Assembly: GCA_947474365.1 (NCBI GenBank)
Contig: CANJIU010000105.1
Coordinates: 1 to 32,795, forward strand
Source: Opitutia bacterium
GTDB taxonomy: Bacteria > Verrucomicrobiota > Verrucomicrobiia > Opitutales > Opitutaceae
Length of the DNA: 32,795 bases
Direction of reading: 5' to 3'
The notes under the pieces were generated by a model. It saw only the letters and a program-made list of their open reading frames with translations. It did not search any database and was not told the origin of the DNA. Positions 15,704 to 23,823 of this stretch are shown in pieces. Both the position numbers and the translations under genes were made by a program. Every line of letters begins with the position of its first letter. Positions within the stretch are counted from its first letter, which is position 1.

Positions 15704-17142
15704 TGGCTCACGCCGCCGATCATTCCGCCGCCGTTCCGGCCATCCTTCGCGAGGTAAAACCTGCGGTATTGCCGCGGGCGGTGCTCGTCGAAAACAACCG
15801 CAGCTTTTCGTGGATTACCGAAAAAATTTGCGGCATCATCGAGGGCAAGACTCCCGCATGGTGGTGGGTTTGCTTCATTCTGGCCTGTTTCGTCGCCTCC
15901 TTCACCGTCGCTGGCATTACCTACCTGATTGCCACCGGGGTCGGTGTCTGGGGTCACGCCAATCCGGTCAACTGGGCGTGGGACATCGTCAACTTCGTTT
16001 TTTGGATTGGTATCGGTCACGCCGGAACGCTGATCTCCGCCATCCTTTGCCTCCTGCGGCAAAAGTGGCGGACTTCGATCAATCGCGCGGCCGAGGCCAT
16101 GACCATCTTCGCGGTGGTCTGTGCCGCGATTTTCCCGGTCTTTCACGTCGGTCGCGTGTGGTTCGCATGGTATCTGTTCCCAATTCCGAATTCGAACGTG
16201 ATTTGGCAGAATTTCCGTTCGCCGCTCGAGTGGGATGTGTTCGCCGTTTCGACCTACGGTACGGTTTCGGTTCTGTTCTGGTATATCGGATTGATTCCCG
16301 ACCTCGCGGTGCTGCGTGACCGGTTCTATTCCGCCGGTAACAAGTTCCGCTCGTTCCTCTACGGATTGTTTGCGATGGGCTGGCGCGGTTCCAACCGGCA
16401 TTGGAGCAATTACGAGATGGCTTACTTGATCCTGGCGGGTATCTCGACCCCCCTCGTGCTCTCGGTGCACACCATCGTATCGTTCGACTTCGCCGTTTCA
16501 TTGTTGCCGGGCTGGCATACCACCATCTTCCCTCCCTATTTCGTCGCGGGAGCCATCTTCTCGGGCTTCGGCATGGTGCTGACGCTGATGTTGCCCTTGC
16601 GGGCGCTCTACGGTCTCAAGGATCTGATTACGCAGTATCACATCGACTGCATGTGTAAGATCACCCTGGCGACGGGCACCATCGTGGGTTACGCGTACGG
16701 AATGGAGTTCTTCATCGCGTGGTATGGCGCGAATCCCTATGAAGGCTTCGCGTTCGTGAACCGTGCATTTGGTCACTATGCATGGGCTTATTGGATCATG
16801 ATTTCCTGTAACGTGATCACGCCGCAGTTCTTCTGGTTCAAGGCGGTCCGTGAGAACACGTCCTTGGTCTGGATTCTGTCGATTTTCGTTAATGTCGGCA
16901 TGTGGTTCGAGCGCTTCGTCATCATCGTCACCTCTCTCGCTCGCGACTTCCTTCCGTCGAGTTGGGGCTACTATAGCCCCTCAATCGTCGAGATCTTTAC
17001 GTTTTTTGGCACGTTTGGAGTGTTCTCCGTGCTGTTCCTCCTCTTCATCCGCTTCCTGCCGATTATGCCGATGGCCGAGCTCAAGGCGGTCACTCCTCAG
17101 GCAGACGTTCACGGTGGTCATGGTGCCTCCGAAAAACACTAA
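15703..17142 (+). CDS. actC: Alternative complex III subunit ActC (NrfD/PsrC-like quinol-binding membrane protein)
   Basis: A 479-aa polytopic membrane protein of the NrfD/PsrC family with about ten helices. It is one of the two quinol-interacting membrane subunits of ACIII. Typical segments are WWWVCFILACFVASFTVAGI, FVFWIGIGHAGTLISAIL, MTIFAVVCAAIFPVFHVGR and WSNYEMAYLILAGISTPLVL. A short His-rich end (HGGHGASEKH) echoes the tail of ActB. The start codon shares one base with the actB stop (TAATG), so translation is coupled. ActC usually carries the quinol site facing the Fe-S subunit. Confidence 0.95.
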   Translation: MAHAADHSAAVPAILREVKPAVLPRAVLVENNRSFSWITEKICGIIEGKTPAWWWVCFILACFVASFTVAGITYLIATGVGVWGHANPVNWAWDIVNFVFWIGIGHAGTLISAILCLLRQKWRTSINRAAEAMTIFAVVCAAIFPVFHVGRVWFAWYLFPIPNSNVIWQNFRSPLEWDVFAVSTYGTVSVLFWYIGLIPDLAVLRDRFYSAGNKFRSFLYGLFAMGWRGSNRHWSNYEMAYLILAGISTPLVLSVHTIVSFDFAVSLLPGWHTTIFPPYFVAGAIFSGFGMVLTLMLPLRALYGLKDLITQYHIDCMCKITLATGTIVGYAYGMEFFIAWYGANPYEGFAFVNRAFGHYAWAYWIMISCNVITPQFFWFKAVRENTSLVWILSIFVNVGMWFERFVIIVTSLARDFLPSSWGYYSPSIVEIFTFFGTFGVFSVLFLLFIRFLPIMPMAELKAVTPQADVHGGHGASEKH

Positions 17143-17148
17143 CCGACC

Positions 17149-17682
17149 ATGGCTGCTCAATCTTACGGCCTGATCGCCACCTTCAACACCGCGCCGGACC
17201 TGTACCATGCGGCGGAGCACGTGCGCGACGCAGGTTATCGCAACTGGGACTGTATCACGCCTTTCCCGGTGCACGGACTCGACCGGGCGATGGGCCTGAA
17301 ACGCTCGATCGTCCCGCGCATCTCCCTGGCGGGCGGAATTACCGGATTCATCACCGGCATGACGATGATTTGGTGGACCGGCGCCGTTGACTACACGCTG
17401 ACCGTGGGTGGAAAACCGATGTTCAGCCCGATGTTCGCCTTTCCCGTGAGCTATGAACTCACGATTCTGTTCACGGCGTTTGCGACGATCATCGGAATGT
17501 TCGTGGTGAACGGGCTGCCGATGCACTATCATCCGGTCCTGAAGTACGATCAGATTCGCCGGGGGATGGACGACACGTTTTTCATCGTGATCGAAGCGCG
17601 TGACCCGCGTTTCAACCTCGCGAACACGAAGGCCCTCCTCGAAAAGGCTGGCGGCAAGGCAATCACGGAACTGGAGCCCTGA
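17149..17682 (+). CDS. actD: Alternative complex III subunit ActD (DUF3341)
   Basis: A 177-aa protein of the DUF3341 family, a structural ACIII subunit. It starts with a soluble ferredoxin-like fold (YGLIATFNTAPDLYHAAEHV...YRNWDCITPFPVHGLDRAMG) and then has two membrane helices (about residues 60-80 and 100-125), with the family segment FPVSYELTILF between them. The remainder is cytoplasmic. It lies six bases after actC and two before actE. No cofactor motifs are expected or seen. Confidence 0.93.
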   Translation: MAAQSYGLIATFNTAPDLYHAAEHVRDAGYRNWDCITPFPVHGLDRAMGLKRSIVPRISLAGGITGFITGMTMIWWTGAVDYTLTVGGKPMFSPMFAFPVSYELTILFTAFATIIGMFVVNGLPMHYHPVLKYDQIRRGMDDTFFIVIEARDPRFNLANTKALLEKAGGKAITELEP

Positions 17683-17684
17683 GC

Positions 17685-18326
17685 ATGCGCCACGTCTATC
17701 TCATCACCCTCTTTGTTTGTGTGCTCCTGGTTTCCATTTTTGGCTTCCGTGGATCGAAATTCACTTCTCCACCGATGGATGTATTCCCGGAGTGGGCTTT
17801 CCCGGGGATGAAGTATCAACCAAAGTTTCGCCCGCAGTCAGAGAGCGCATTCTTTGCCGATGGTCGCTCCGACCGTGTTCCTCCGGCCAACACCGTCCGA
17901 GCGGACCTGCCGTTGCGGGATGATGACCATCGTTACGCTGGCAAGGACGCATCTGGCGCATTTACTGCCGGTCTGCCGGCTGCTCTCACGGTTGACATGA
18001 AATTTTTGCAGCGCGGCCGTGAGCGTTACCAAGTCTATTGCACGCCGTGCCACGGTGCAGTGGGTGACGGCAACGGCATCACCAAGCGCTATGGCATGGG
18101 GGCGACGCCGTCTTATCACGACCCGCGCCTTCGTACCATGCCTGACGGCGAAATTTTCAATACGATCACGAACGGGAAGAATACGATGCTGCCCTACGCC
18201 GACAAGATTACTCCCGACGATCGTTGGGCGGTAGTCGCCTACATCCGGGCGCTGCAACGTGCCCAGCAGGGAACTGCTGCGGACGTCGCGGACGCTTCCG
18301 CCCGCAAAACCCTCGGCCTACAATGA
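17685..18326 (+). CDS. actE: Alternative complex III subunit ActE, monoheme cytochrome c
   Basis: A 213-aa cytochrome with an N-terminal hydrophobic anchor (VYLITLFVCVLLVSIFGF, 4-21) and a single heme site CTPCH (119-123). Met168 in NTMLPY is the likely sixth ligand. The segment SPPMDVFPEW after the anchor is typical of ActE. Many ActE proteins are lipoproteins; here there is no lipobox cysteine at the usual place, so the hydrophobic segment probably stays as a membrane anchor. It is thought to be one exit point for electrons to the oxidase. The stop overlaps actF as ATGA. Confidence 0.93.
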   Translation: MRHVYLITLFVCVLLVSIFGFRGSKFTSPPMDVFPEWAFPGMKYQPKFRPQSESAFFADGRSDRVPPANTVRADLPLRDDDHRYAGKDASGAFTAGLPAALTVDMKFLQRGRERYQVYCTPCHGAVGDGNGITKRYGMGATPSYHDPRLRTMPDGEIFNTITNGKNTMLPYADKITPDDRWAVVAYIRALQRAQQGTAADVADASARKTLGLQ

Positions 18327-19600
18327 GCTCCCACGTTGCAACTGCATCCGCCGCGGCCGTTCCGGCCGATTCCTCGACGGCCTCCGCGGCCGGCAAGGCG
18401 CTCGTGGTCGGGTTGGTCGGTTTGGGGCTTACCGCAGCCGGCCTTTTCATTTCCGGTGCTTCCAAGGTGGCCATGTCCTACCTCGTGGGAATCACCTATT
18501 GGACCGCGATTACTATTGGCATGCTGCTGTTGGTGCTGATCCACCACATCGTCGACGCTTCTTGGTCGGTCGTGATTCGGCGGCAGTTTGAACACGGACT
18601 CTCCGCTTTCAAATGGCTGGCCGTGCTCTTTGTGCCGCTGGTTCTCGCCTCCCTGTTCTACCAGCATGACCTCATCTGGCCGTGGATGAATCCCGACCAT
18701 GTGATTCATGGCGGGCACACGGTGGGCCACGATCCGCTCTACGTGAAGAAGTCCGGCTTCCTCAATACGTCGACCTTCATCGTTGGCACGTTTGGTTCAT
18801 TCCTGCTCTGGATGTGGCTTTCCGCCCGGTTGCGCAAGGCGTCGTTCACCCAGGATTCAGACGGTGACGTGAAGTGGACGTTCATGAATAGGAAAACGGC
18901 TGCGTTCGGTTTGCCGATCGCCGCCTTCTCGCTGACGGCCATCGCCATCTTTTGGGTCAAGTCGCTTGAGTACCATTGGTTCTCTACGATGTATGGGGTG
19001 TGGTTTTTTGCGAATTGTGTCCGCGGCGCGCTCGCCATCGGGGTGCTGATCATGATCTGGCTGTGGAACCGCGGTGACTTCAAGGGCGTGCTCAACACGA
19101 ACCACTTTTACTCGATTGGCATGCTCGCCTTCGCCTTCACGGTCTTCTGGGCCTACGTCACTTTTTCCCAGTACTTTCTAATTTGGAATGCCAACGTGCC
19201 GGAGGAAACCTTCTGGTACAATCTCCGTGAACTTAATCACGACGGCTCAACCAACCAGTGGTGGTATGTCGGTCTGGTGATTTTGTTCGGACACTTCTTC
19301 GTCCCTTTCCTCTATCTGCTTTCTTATAAGCACAAAATCGTCCACTCGAAGATCAAGCCGATTATGATTTGGATTCTGGCCGTGATCCTAATCGACCTTT
19401 GCTACAATATTCTGCCGGCGCTCAAGGATGAACATGGCGACTCCCTTCCGTTCCTGTCCTTCCACCTCGTCTGGGTATTGACGTCCGTGGTGGGGGTGGG
19501 TGGCGTCTGGGTTTGGGCGTATCTGAAGAGCCTTCCGGGCACAAAACTCATCCCGATCCGTGACCCGCGTATCGGGGAAAGCCTCACGCACCATGAGTGA
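18323..19600 (+). CDS. actF: Alternative complex III subunit ActF (second NrfD-like membrane subunit)
   Basis: A 425-aa polytopic membrane protein, the shorter paralogue of ActC. After an Ala-rich N-terminus (~1-25) there are about ten helices, including the family segments LLVLIHHIVDASWSVVIRRQ, MLAFAFTVFWAYVTFSQYFL and FHLVWVLTSVVGVGGVWVWA. The ATG is in the ATGA overlap with actE; upstream in-frame starts lie inside actE. Its last eight bases overlap the next small gene. It completes a full actABCDEF set. Confidence 0.93.
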   Translation: MSSHVATASAAAVPADSSTASAAGKALVVGLVGLGLTAAGLFISGASKVAMSYLVGITYWTAITIGMLLLVLIHHIVDASWSVVIRRQFEHGLSAFKWLAVLFVPLVLASLFYQHDLIWPWMNPDHVIHGGHTVGHDPLYVKKSGFLNTSTFIVGTFGSFLLWMWLSARLRKASFTQDSDGDVKWTFMNRKTAAFGLPIAAFSLTAIAIFWVKSLEYHWFSTMYGVWFFANCVRGALAIGVLIMIWLWNRGDFKGVLNTNHFYSIGMLAFAFTVFWAYVTFSQYFLIWNANVPEETFWYNLRELNHDGSTNQWWYVGLVILFGHFFVPFLYLLSYKHKIVHSKIKPIMIWILAVILIDLCYNILPALKDEHGDSLPFLSFHLVWVLTSVVGVGGVWVWAYLKSLPGTKLIPIRDPRIGESLTHHE

Positions 19601-19925
19601 CACTTCCGCCACCCCGGCCCGTCCGGTCTCGCTTTTCACGATTGTTTTCCTCCTCGCGATCTTCGGGGCTTTTCTTCTCGTGATTCGGTATTTTTATCAG
19701 CCGGCGACGATCTCGGCGGTCAATGCCCCGGCCGAGAACCTGGGCAAGGATCTTGCCTGGCGCGCGGATGCGGCGGCCCGGCGTCAGGCGCTGGCCGAAC
19801 TGCGGACGAAGGAATCCACCCAAACCGTTTCTTATGCCTGGGTGGATCAGAAGGCAGGGATTGTGCAATTGCCGGTTGAACGGGCGATGGAACTGACCGT
19901 GCAGAAGTACGGCAGCAAAAAATAA
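19593..19925 (+). CDS. 110-aa single-helix membrane protein of the ACIII/oxidase operon
   Basis: The protein has one membrane helix (~13-31), then an Ala/Arg-rich helical segment (~50-74) and a conserved-looking end, SYAWVDQKAGIVQLPVERAM (80-99) followed by a basic tail. From memory, a motif like YGWVD..GIV.IP..RAMEL occurs in small proteins linked to respiratory oxidase assembly (SCO/cox) genes. This is recollection, not a search result. There are no cysteines or heme motifs. The start overlaps the end of actF by eight bases, so it is co-translated with ACIII. Probable accessory or assembly subunit; function unknown. Confidence 0.8.
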   Translation: MSDTSATPARPVSLFTIVFLLAIFGAFLLVIRYFYQPATISAVNAPAENLGKDLAWRADAAARRQALAELRTKESTQTVSYAWVDQKAGIVQLPVERAMELTVQKYGSKK

Positions 19926-19955
19926 CCCCTGCGCTGCCGCCAAAACAATTTTGTG

Positions 19956-21383
19956 ATGACAAACGCACCGACCAACGCCGCTTCGGCCGAAGTCACAGCC
20001 ATCGATACCCAGGCGCGCGGCCCATTGCTGCTGCTGCTGGCCTCGGGGGTGCTGTGGCTTGTTATCAGCGGAATCCTCGCGCTCATCAGTTCGATTCAGC
20101 TTCATTCCCCGCAGTTTCTGTCCAACTGTGTCTGGTTCACCCATGGCCGCGTGCAGGCCATGTCGGAGACAGCATTTGTGTACGGCTGGGCCGCGAACGC
20201 CGGCCTCGCGATCACACTGTGGATGCTCGGTCGCTTGGGTGGCCAGTCGCTTCGGGCCTTGAACTGGGTCGTCGTCGGAACCCTGTTTTGGAACCTCGCG
20301 GTCGCGGGCGGTCTCGTTGGTATTATGGCGGGGGACATGACCACTTTCTCGCTGATGCAGATGCCCCGTTATGTGCAACCTTTGATGGTGTTTGCGTACG
20401 CGACGATTGCCATTGCCGGCGTGTTGGCGTGGTCGGGACGTCGGTCGGATGGAACTTATGCGTCTCAGTGGTACGGTGTCGCGGCGCTCTTCCTTTTTCC
20501 CTGGCTCCTGATTGCCGCGCAGGCCGTGCTCCTCTGGATGCCTGTGCGTGGCACCGTTCTGGCGATCGCCGCTGGGTGGTATGCACAGGGCGCATGGACG
20601 CTCTGGCTCGCTCCCTTGGCGTTGGCAGGCACTTACTATCTTGCGCCTAAAACGTCGGGGCGTGTGCTTCCGAGTTACGAGGCGGCTCCGCTTGGATTTT
20701 GGATGCTCATTTTTGTCGGAGCGTGGACGGGCGGCCGTCACCTGATTGGTGGTCCTGTTCCGGTCTGGATTTCAACGATGGCGATCGTGGCCTGCTCGAT
20801 GCTTCTCTTTCATTACCTAATCGTGGCCTTGAACCTGCGCGTTCTTTTTTGCGCCACAGGAACAAGTGCAAAGTTCCTTCGCTTTGGCTTGGTTGCCTAT
20901 CTATTGGGCGGTGTCTTGGAGGTCATTTTCTCTTTCCGCTCGGTTGCCATGGAGAGTCAGTTTACCTTCATGGCGACGGCGCTGGAGCAGCTTGGACTTT
21001 ATGGCGGTATATCGATGATGTTTTTCGGTGCGATTTACTATATGGTTCCGCGCCTCGCGGGTAATGCATGGGCCTCTGGCGCACTGCTTAGCGGCCATCG
21101 CGTCTTGGTGATGTCTGGTGTCCTGTTGTCGGTTATTGCCCTTGCCGCAGGCGGCTGGTCCCAATCGGCGGGATTGCTTGATGCCAGCGTCTCATTCTCC
21201 GCCATTTTCGGCAACCTCCGGCTTCCTCTCCTGTTAAACACGGCGGCTCAATTTGTCCTCCTGTCCGCAAACCTCCTGCTTCTCGTCAATCTTTTCCGAA
21301 GCATCTGCCCGTGTAACTCAAGCGTGGCGGTAACCCCGGGGCTCTTTCGCCAGCCCGCTACGTTGGAGGCGCCCGCGCTATGA
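19956..21383 (+). CDS. CcoN-like heme-copper oxidase subunit I lacking nearly all metal ligands
   Basis: A 475-aa polytopic membrane protein (about 12 helices) with the length and landmarks of the cbb3 oxidase catalytic subunit CcoN. FTHGRVQAMSETAFVYGWAAN aligns with CcoN GRLRP.H.NA....GGN. GWYAQGAWTLW aligns with WWYGHNAVGFF, WTGGRHLIGGPVPVW with WAGPHHLHYTALPDW, and TALEQLGLYG...YYMVPRL with GHVHAGALGW...YHLVPRL. In this alignment the low-spin heme His becomes Ser70, CuB ligands become Gln211 and Arg261 (only His262 stays), the cross-linked Tyr becomes Gly255, and the heme b3/b His pair becomes Leu343/Gln345. It should not bind heme b, heme b3 or CuB. Flanking c-type cytochrome genes are intact and coupled (ATGA). 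A GTG at 19953 is an alternative start. Confidence 0.82.
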   Translation: MTNAPTNAASAEVTAIDTQARGPLLLLLASGVLWLVISGILALISSIQLHSPQFLSNCVWFTHGRVQAMSETAFVYGWAANAGLAITLWMLGRLGGQSLRALNWVVVGTLFWNLAVAGGLVGIMAGDMTTFSLMQMPRYVQPLMVFAYATIAIAGVLAWSGRRSDGTYASQWYGVAALFLFPWLLIAAQAVLLWMPVRGTVLAIAAGWYAQGAWTLWLAPLALAGTYYLAPKTSGRVLPSYEAAPLGFWMLIFVGAWTGGRHLIGGPVPVWISTMAIVACSMLLFHYLIVALNLRVLFCATGTSAKFLRFGLVAYLLGGVLEVIFSFRSVAMESQFTFMATALEQLGLYGGISMMFFGAIYYMVPRLAGNAWASGALLSGHRVLVMSGVLLSVIALAAGGWSQSAGLLDASVSFSAIFGNLRLPLLLNTAAQFVLLSANLLLLVNLFRSICPCNSSVAVTPGLFRQPATLEAPAL

Positions 21384-22021
21384 AAAATGGCCCGATTTTC
21401 CTGCTCGGTCTCTTTGTGGCGCTTGCTGTCTCATTTGGCGGCATCGTCCTTGGTTCGCACGCCCAGTTGGGGCGCTTGACTCCCTACTTTGACGAGACGG
21501 AGGGCCAGGCGTTTCCCCAGCGTACCACTGGCATTGCCGCGCGTGGCCAGCTGGTGTACGCGGACCTTGGATGTGCGTCGTGCCATACGCAGCAAGTGCG
21601 CCGGCCTGATTACGGCAGTGACAAAGCGCGTGGCTGGGGGGAGCGGCAAAGCGTCGCCCGAGACTATATTCACCAGTCTCGCCCGCAGCTAGGGTCTTCA
21701 CGGTTTGGACCCGATCTCACGAATTTAGCTGGCAGGAAGCCGGCCGCGCCATCCGAGGGAGACCTCCTGAACCTTCTCTACTCGGGGTCAGAGCGCCATC
21801 CTGCCTATGGCTTTCTGTTCGAAACTCAGAAGGTTGCCGGCGAGATTTCAAGCTGGAGCTTTTCCCCCACGGGGAAGTCCGCGCCGGCAGGTTACCAGTT
21901 CGTTCCGACGGAACGGGCCCGTTCGCTGGTCGCCTATCTCCTGAGCTTGAATACTGGATACGATTATCCCGAGGCACGCCCAGTGGCGCCAACCGCGAAG
22001 AAAGAGGAGGGCCACAAATGA
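21380..22021 (+). CDS. CcoO-like membrane-anchored monoheme cytochrome c
   Basis: A 213-aa protein with an N-terminal helix (~5-25), a heme site CASCH (65-69) in the CcoO context RGQLVYADLGCASCHTQQVR, and later GSSRFGPDLTNLAGR as in CcoO. Where CcoO has its distal Met (..MPAYPWL), this protein has HPAYGFLFE with His140. A bis-His heme, or a different ligand, is therefore likely. It carries an extended stretch between ~145 and 180 before the C-terminal helix. It overlaps the CcoN-like gene and the next cytochrome gene by ATGA junctions. It probably forms a complex with the CcoN-like protein and passes electrons on from ACIII. Confidence 0.82.
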   Translation: MKNGPIFLLGLFVALAVSFGGIVLGSHAQLGRLTPYFDETEGQAFPQRTTGIAARGQLVYADLGCASCHTQQVRRPDYGSDKARGWGERQSVARDYIHQSRPQLGSSRFGPDLTNLAGRKPAAPSEGDLLNLLYSGSERHPAYGFLFETQKVAGEISSWSFSPTGKSAPAGYQFVPTERARSLVAYLLSLNTGYDYPEARPVAPTAKKEEGHK

Positions 22022-22686
22022 GCGCTCCGTTGCAACCTGACCCTCGCATTGATCAGGCCGCAGTGACCGATGAGAGCCTGATTGCTGCGCACGAAAAGCT
22101 CCTGGGCAAGCAACCCGATGAGAAGGGGCACTATCGGCTGCTGCCGCTCAACGTTCTCTTCTTCCTCAGCGCTTTGATTATGTTCGGCGGCACCTATCTC
22201 GGGCGTTATGCCGGATATTTCGACCCCCGCGTTTACAATGAGAATATGAAGCACGGTGGCGGTGACGGGGCCCCGGCGGTGGCGGTCGATCCGGTGGTCC
22301 TCGGCCGGAAGCTCTTCAACAACGCCGCCTGCAATACGTGCCACCAGGCAACAGGCCTTGGTGTTCCCGGCGCCATCCCACCGCTTGTGAATTCTGAATG
22401 GGTCAACGGCTCGGAAGAGCGTCTCATTCGTATTGTCCTCCATGGCCTGCAGGGACCAATCAAGGTGGCGGGCACCGAGTACAACTCGGCCATGCCTGCA
22501 TTTGGTCGCGTGGCCGGTTCCGGTTTCAATTGGACCGACGAAAAGGTGGCCGCCGTGCTCACATATATCCGCCAGGAATGGGGCAACAAGGCGGGACCGA
22601 TCACGCCGGAAAAGGTCGCTGAAATTCGAACGAAGGAAGCCGATCACAAGCCTTGGCTTGCGGCTGACTTGGAAAAATTGCCGTAA
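22018..22686 (+). CDS. Membrane-anchored monoheme cytochrome c (CcoP position)
   Basis: A 222-aa protein: a soluble N-terminus (~1-42), one membrane helix (~43-60), and a class I cytochrome c domain with heme site CNTCH (105-109) and distal Met159 in SAMPAFG. The segment GVPGAIPPLVNSEWVNG is typical of oxidase-linked cytochrome c domains. CcoP of a cbb3 oxidase sits in this position but normally has two hemes. Here there is one, and the domain looks more like caa3/cbb3-type c domains than a true CcoP. A charged tail of ~40 residues follows. It is the last gene of the operon and is followed by a strong hairpin. Confidence 0.88.
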   Translation: MSAPLQPDPRIDQAAVTDESLIAAHEKLLGKQPDEKGHYRLLPLNVLFFLSALIMFGGTYLGRYAGYFDPRVYNENMKHGGGDGAPAVAVDPVVLGRKLFNNAACNTCHQATGLGVPGAIPPLVNSEWVNGSEERLIRIVLHGLQGPIKVAGTEYNSAMPAFGRVAGSGFNWTDEKVAAVLTYIRQEWGNKAGPITPEKVAEIRTKEADHKPWLAADLEKLP

Positions 22687-22710
22687 GGTTCCGCCGCGGA
22701 CGGCGGAACC
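22687..22710. terminator. Strong hairpin between convergent operons
   Basis: A perfect 10-bp stem, GGTTCCGCCG / CGGCGGAACC, with a four-base loop begins immediately after the stop codon of the last cytochrome gene. It sits between it and the end of the convergent hldD gene at 22717. There is no long T-run on either side, so it may act as a bidirectional or mRNA-stabilising terminator. Confidence 0.6.
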
Positions 22711-22716
22711 CTTGCC

Positions 22717-23739
22717 TTACCCGCCTATCGGCGTGTCCGAGCTCTCACCGAGCTTTTTCTCCGGTACGAGGTAATTCCTCACGTAGTCCCGGACGGAGTC
22801 GGTCAATGAAGTCATTGGCCGGGCAAATCCCGACTCACGGAGCTTGCCGATTTCCGCTCGGGTAAAATATTGGTATTTTCCCCGCAGCACTTCCGGCATG
22901 TCGACAAACTCGATCTCGGCTGGACGGTCGAGGGCGGTGAAAATTGCACGGGTCAGCGTCAACCACGTGTTCGCTTCCCCGCTGCCGAGATTGTAGAGTC
23001 CACCGGCATTTGTCGCCCTTTCCGCAAAGTGGATCGTCATTTCAACTGCGTCCTTCACATAAAGGAAATCGCGCATTTGCTCGCCATCGCGGTATTCCGG
23101 CTTGTGGCTTTTGAAGAGCTGCACTTTCCCCGTCGTCAAAATCTGCTGATAGGCCTTGTTGACGAGGGAGCGCATATCGCCCTTGTGGTCTTCGTTGGGG
23201 CCAAAAACGTTGAAATACTTCACTCCGACGATCCTTGGCAACCAACCGGCCCGCTGGGCGTGCAAATCAAACAGGTGCTTTGAATAGCCGTACATGTTGA
23301 GCGGCCGTAGCCGTGATATCTCCTCGCTCCGATCGTCCATGCCCTGCGCGCCATCACCGTAGGTGGCGGCGGATGAGGCGTAGATAAAGCGTGCGCCTTG
23401 AGCGAGCGACCAGGCGGCCAATTCCTTCGTGTAGCCAAAATTGTTGTCTGCGAGATAGGCGGCGTTTTTCTCCGTCGTGGCCGAACATGCCCCGAGATGA
23501 AAGACCGTCGAGAAACGGCCGACGGCCGCGGGATTCTGTGCGACACTGCGCCGGAAATCGACCGCGTCGACATAGTCGGAGAATTTCAAGGGCACGAGAT
23601 TTTTCCATTTCTCGTCAGCCCCGAGAAGGTCGGTGACGACAATGTTGGAATGTCCGCGTTGGTTGAGCGCCCAAATCAAGGCGCTGCCAATAAATCCCGC
23701 GCCTCCCGTCACAAGGATACGACCATCGAGTGTGCTCAT
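22717..23739 (-). CDS. hldD: ADP-L-glycero-D-manno-heptose 6-epimerase
   Basis: A 340-aa extended short-chain dehydrogenase that makes ADP-L-glycero-heptose for the LPS inner core. The NAD(P)-binding motif is TGGAGFIGS (11-19), the HLGACSATTE segment (81-90) is characteristic of HldD/RfaD, and the catalytic Tyr150/Lys154 pair is in YGYSK. YFNVFGPNEDHKGDMRS and QMRDFLYVKD are also diagnostic. Length is close to the family norm. It is the last gene of a minus-strand run with proC. Its presence implies an outer membrane with heptose-containing LPS. Confidence 0.93.
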   Translation of the reverse strand: MSTLDGRILVTGGAGFIGSALIWALNQRGHSNIVVTDLLGADEKWKNLVPLKFSDYVDAVDFRRSVAQNPAAVGRFSTVFHLGACSATTEKNAAYLADNNFGYTKELAAWSLAQGARFIYASSAATYGDGAQGMDDRSEEISRLRPLNMYGYSKHLFDLHAQRAGWLPRIVGVKYFNVFGPNEDHKGDMRSLVNKAYQQILTTGKVQLFKSHKPEYRDGEQMRDFLYVKDAVEMTIHFAERATNAGGLYNLGSGEANTWLTLTRAIFTALDRPAEIEFVDMPEVLRGKYQYFTRAEIGKLRESGFARPMTSLTDSVRDYVRNYLVPEKKLGESSDTPIGG

Positions 23740-23823
23740 CGGACGATCTTGAAGCAGCCGCCCCGCGCTAATCGACGCAATTTTTCTCCGGCCGTTGAGT
23801 CGTGGAGCGGACCGAACCAGTCT

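Noticed and set aside
19956..22686. A functional cbb3 cytochrome c oxidase (ccoNOP)
   Set aside because: The CcoN-like subunit lacks both low-spin heme ligands, the b3 ligand, two CuB His and the active-site Tyr by alignment, and the CcoP position is monoheme.
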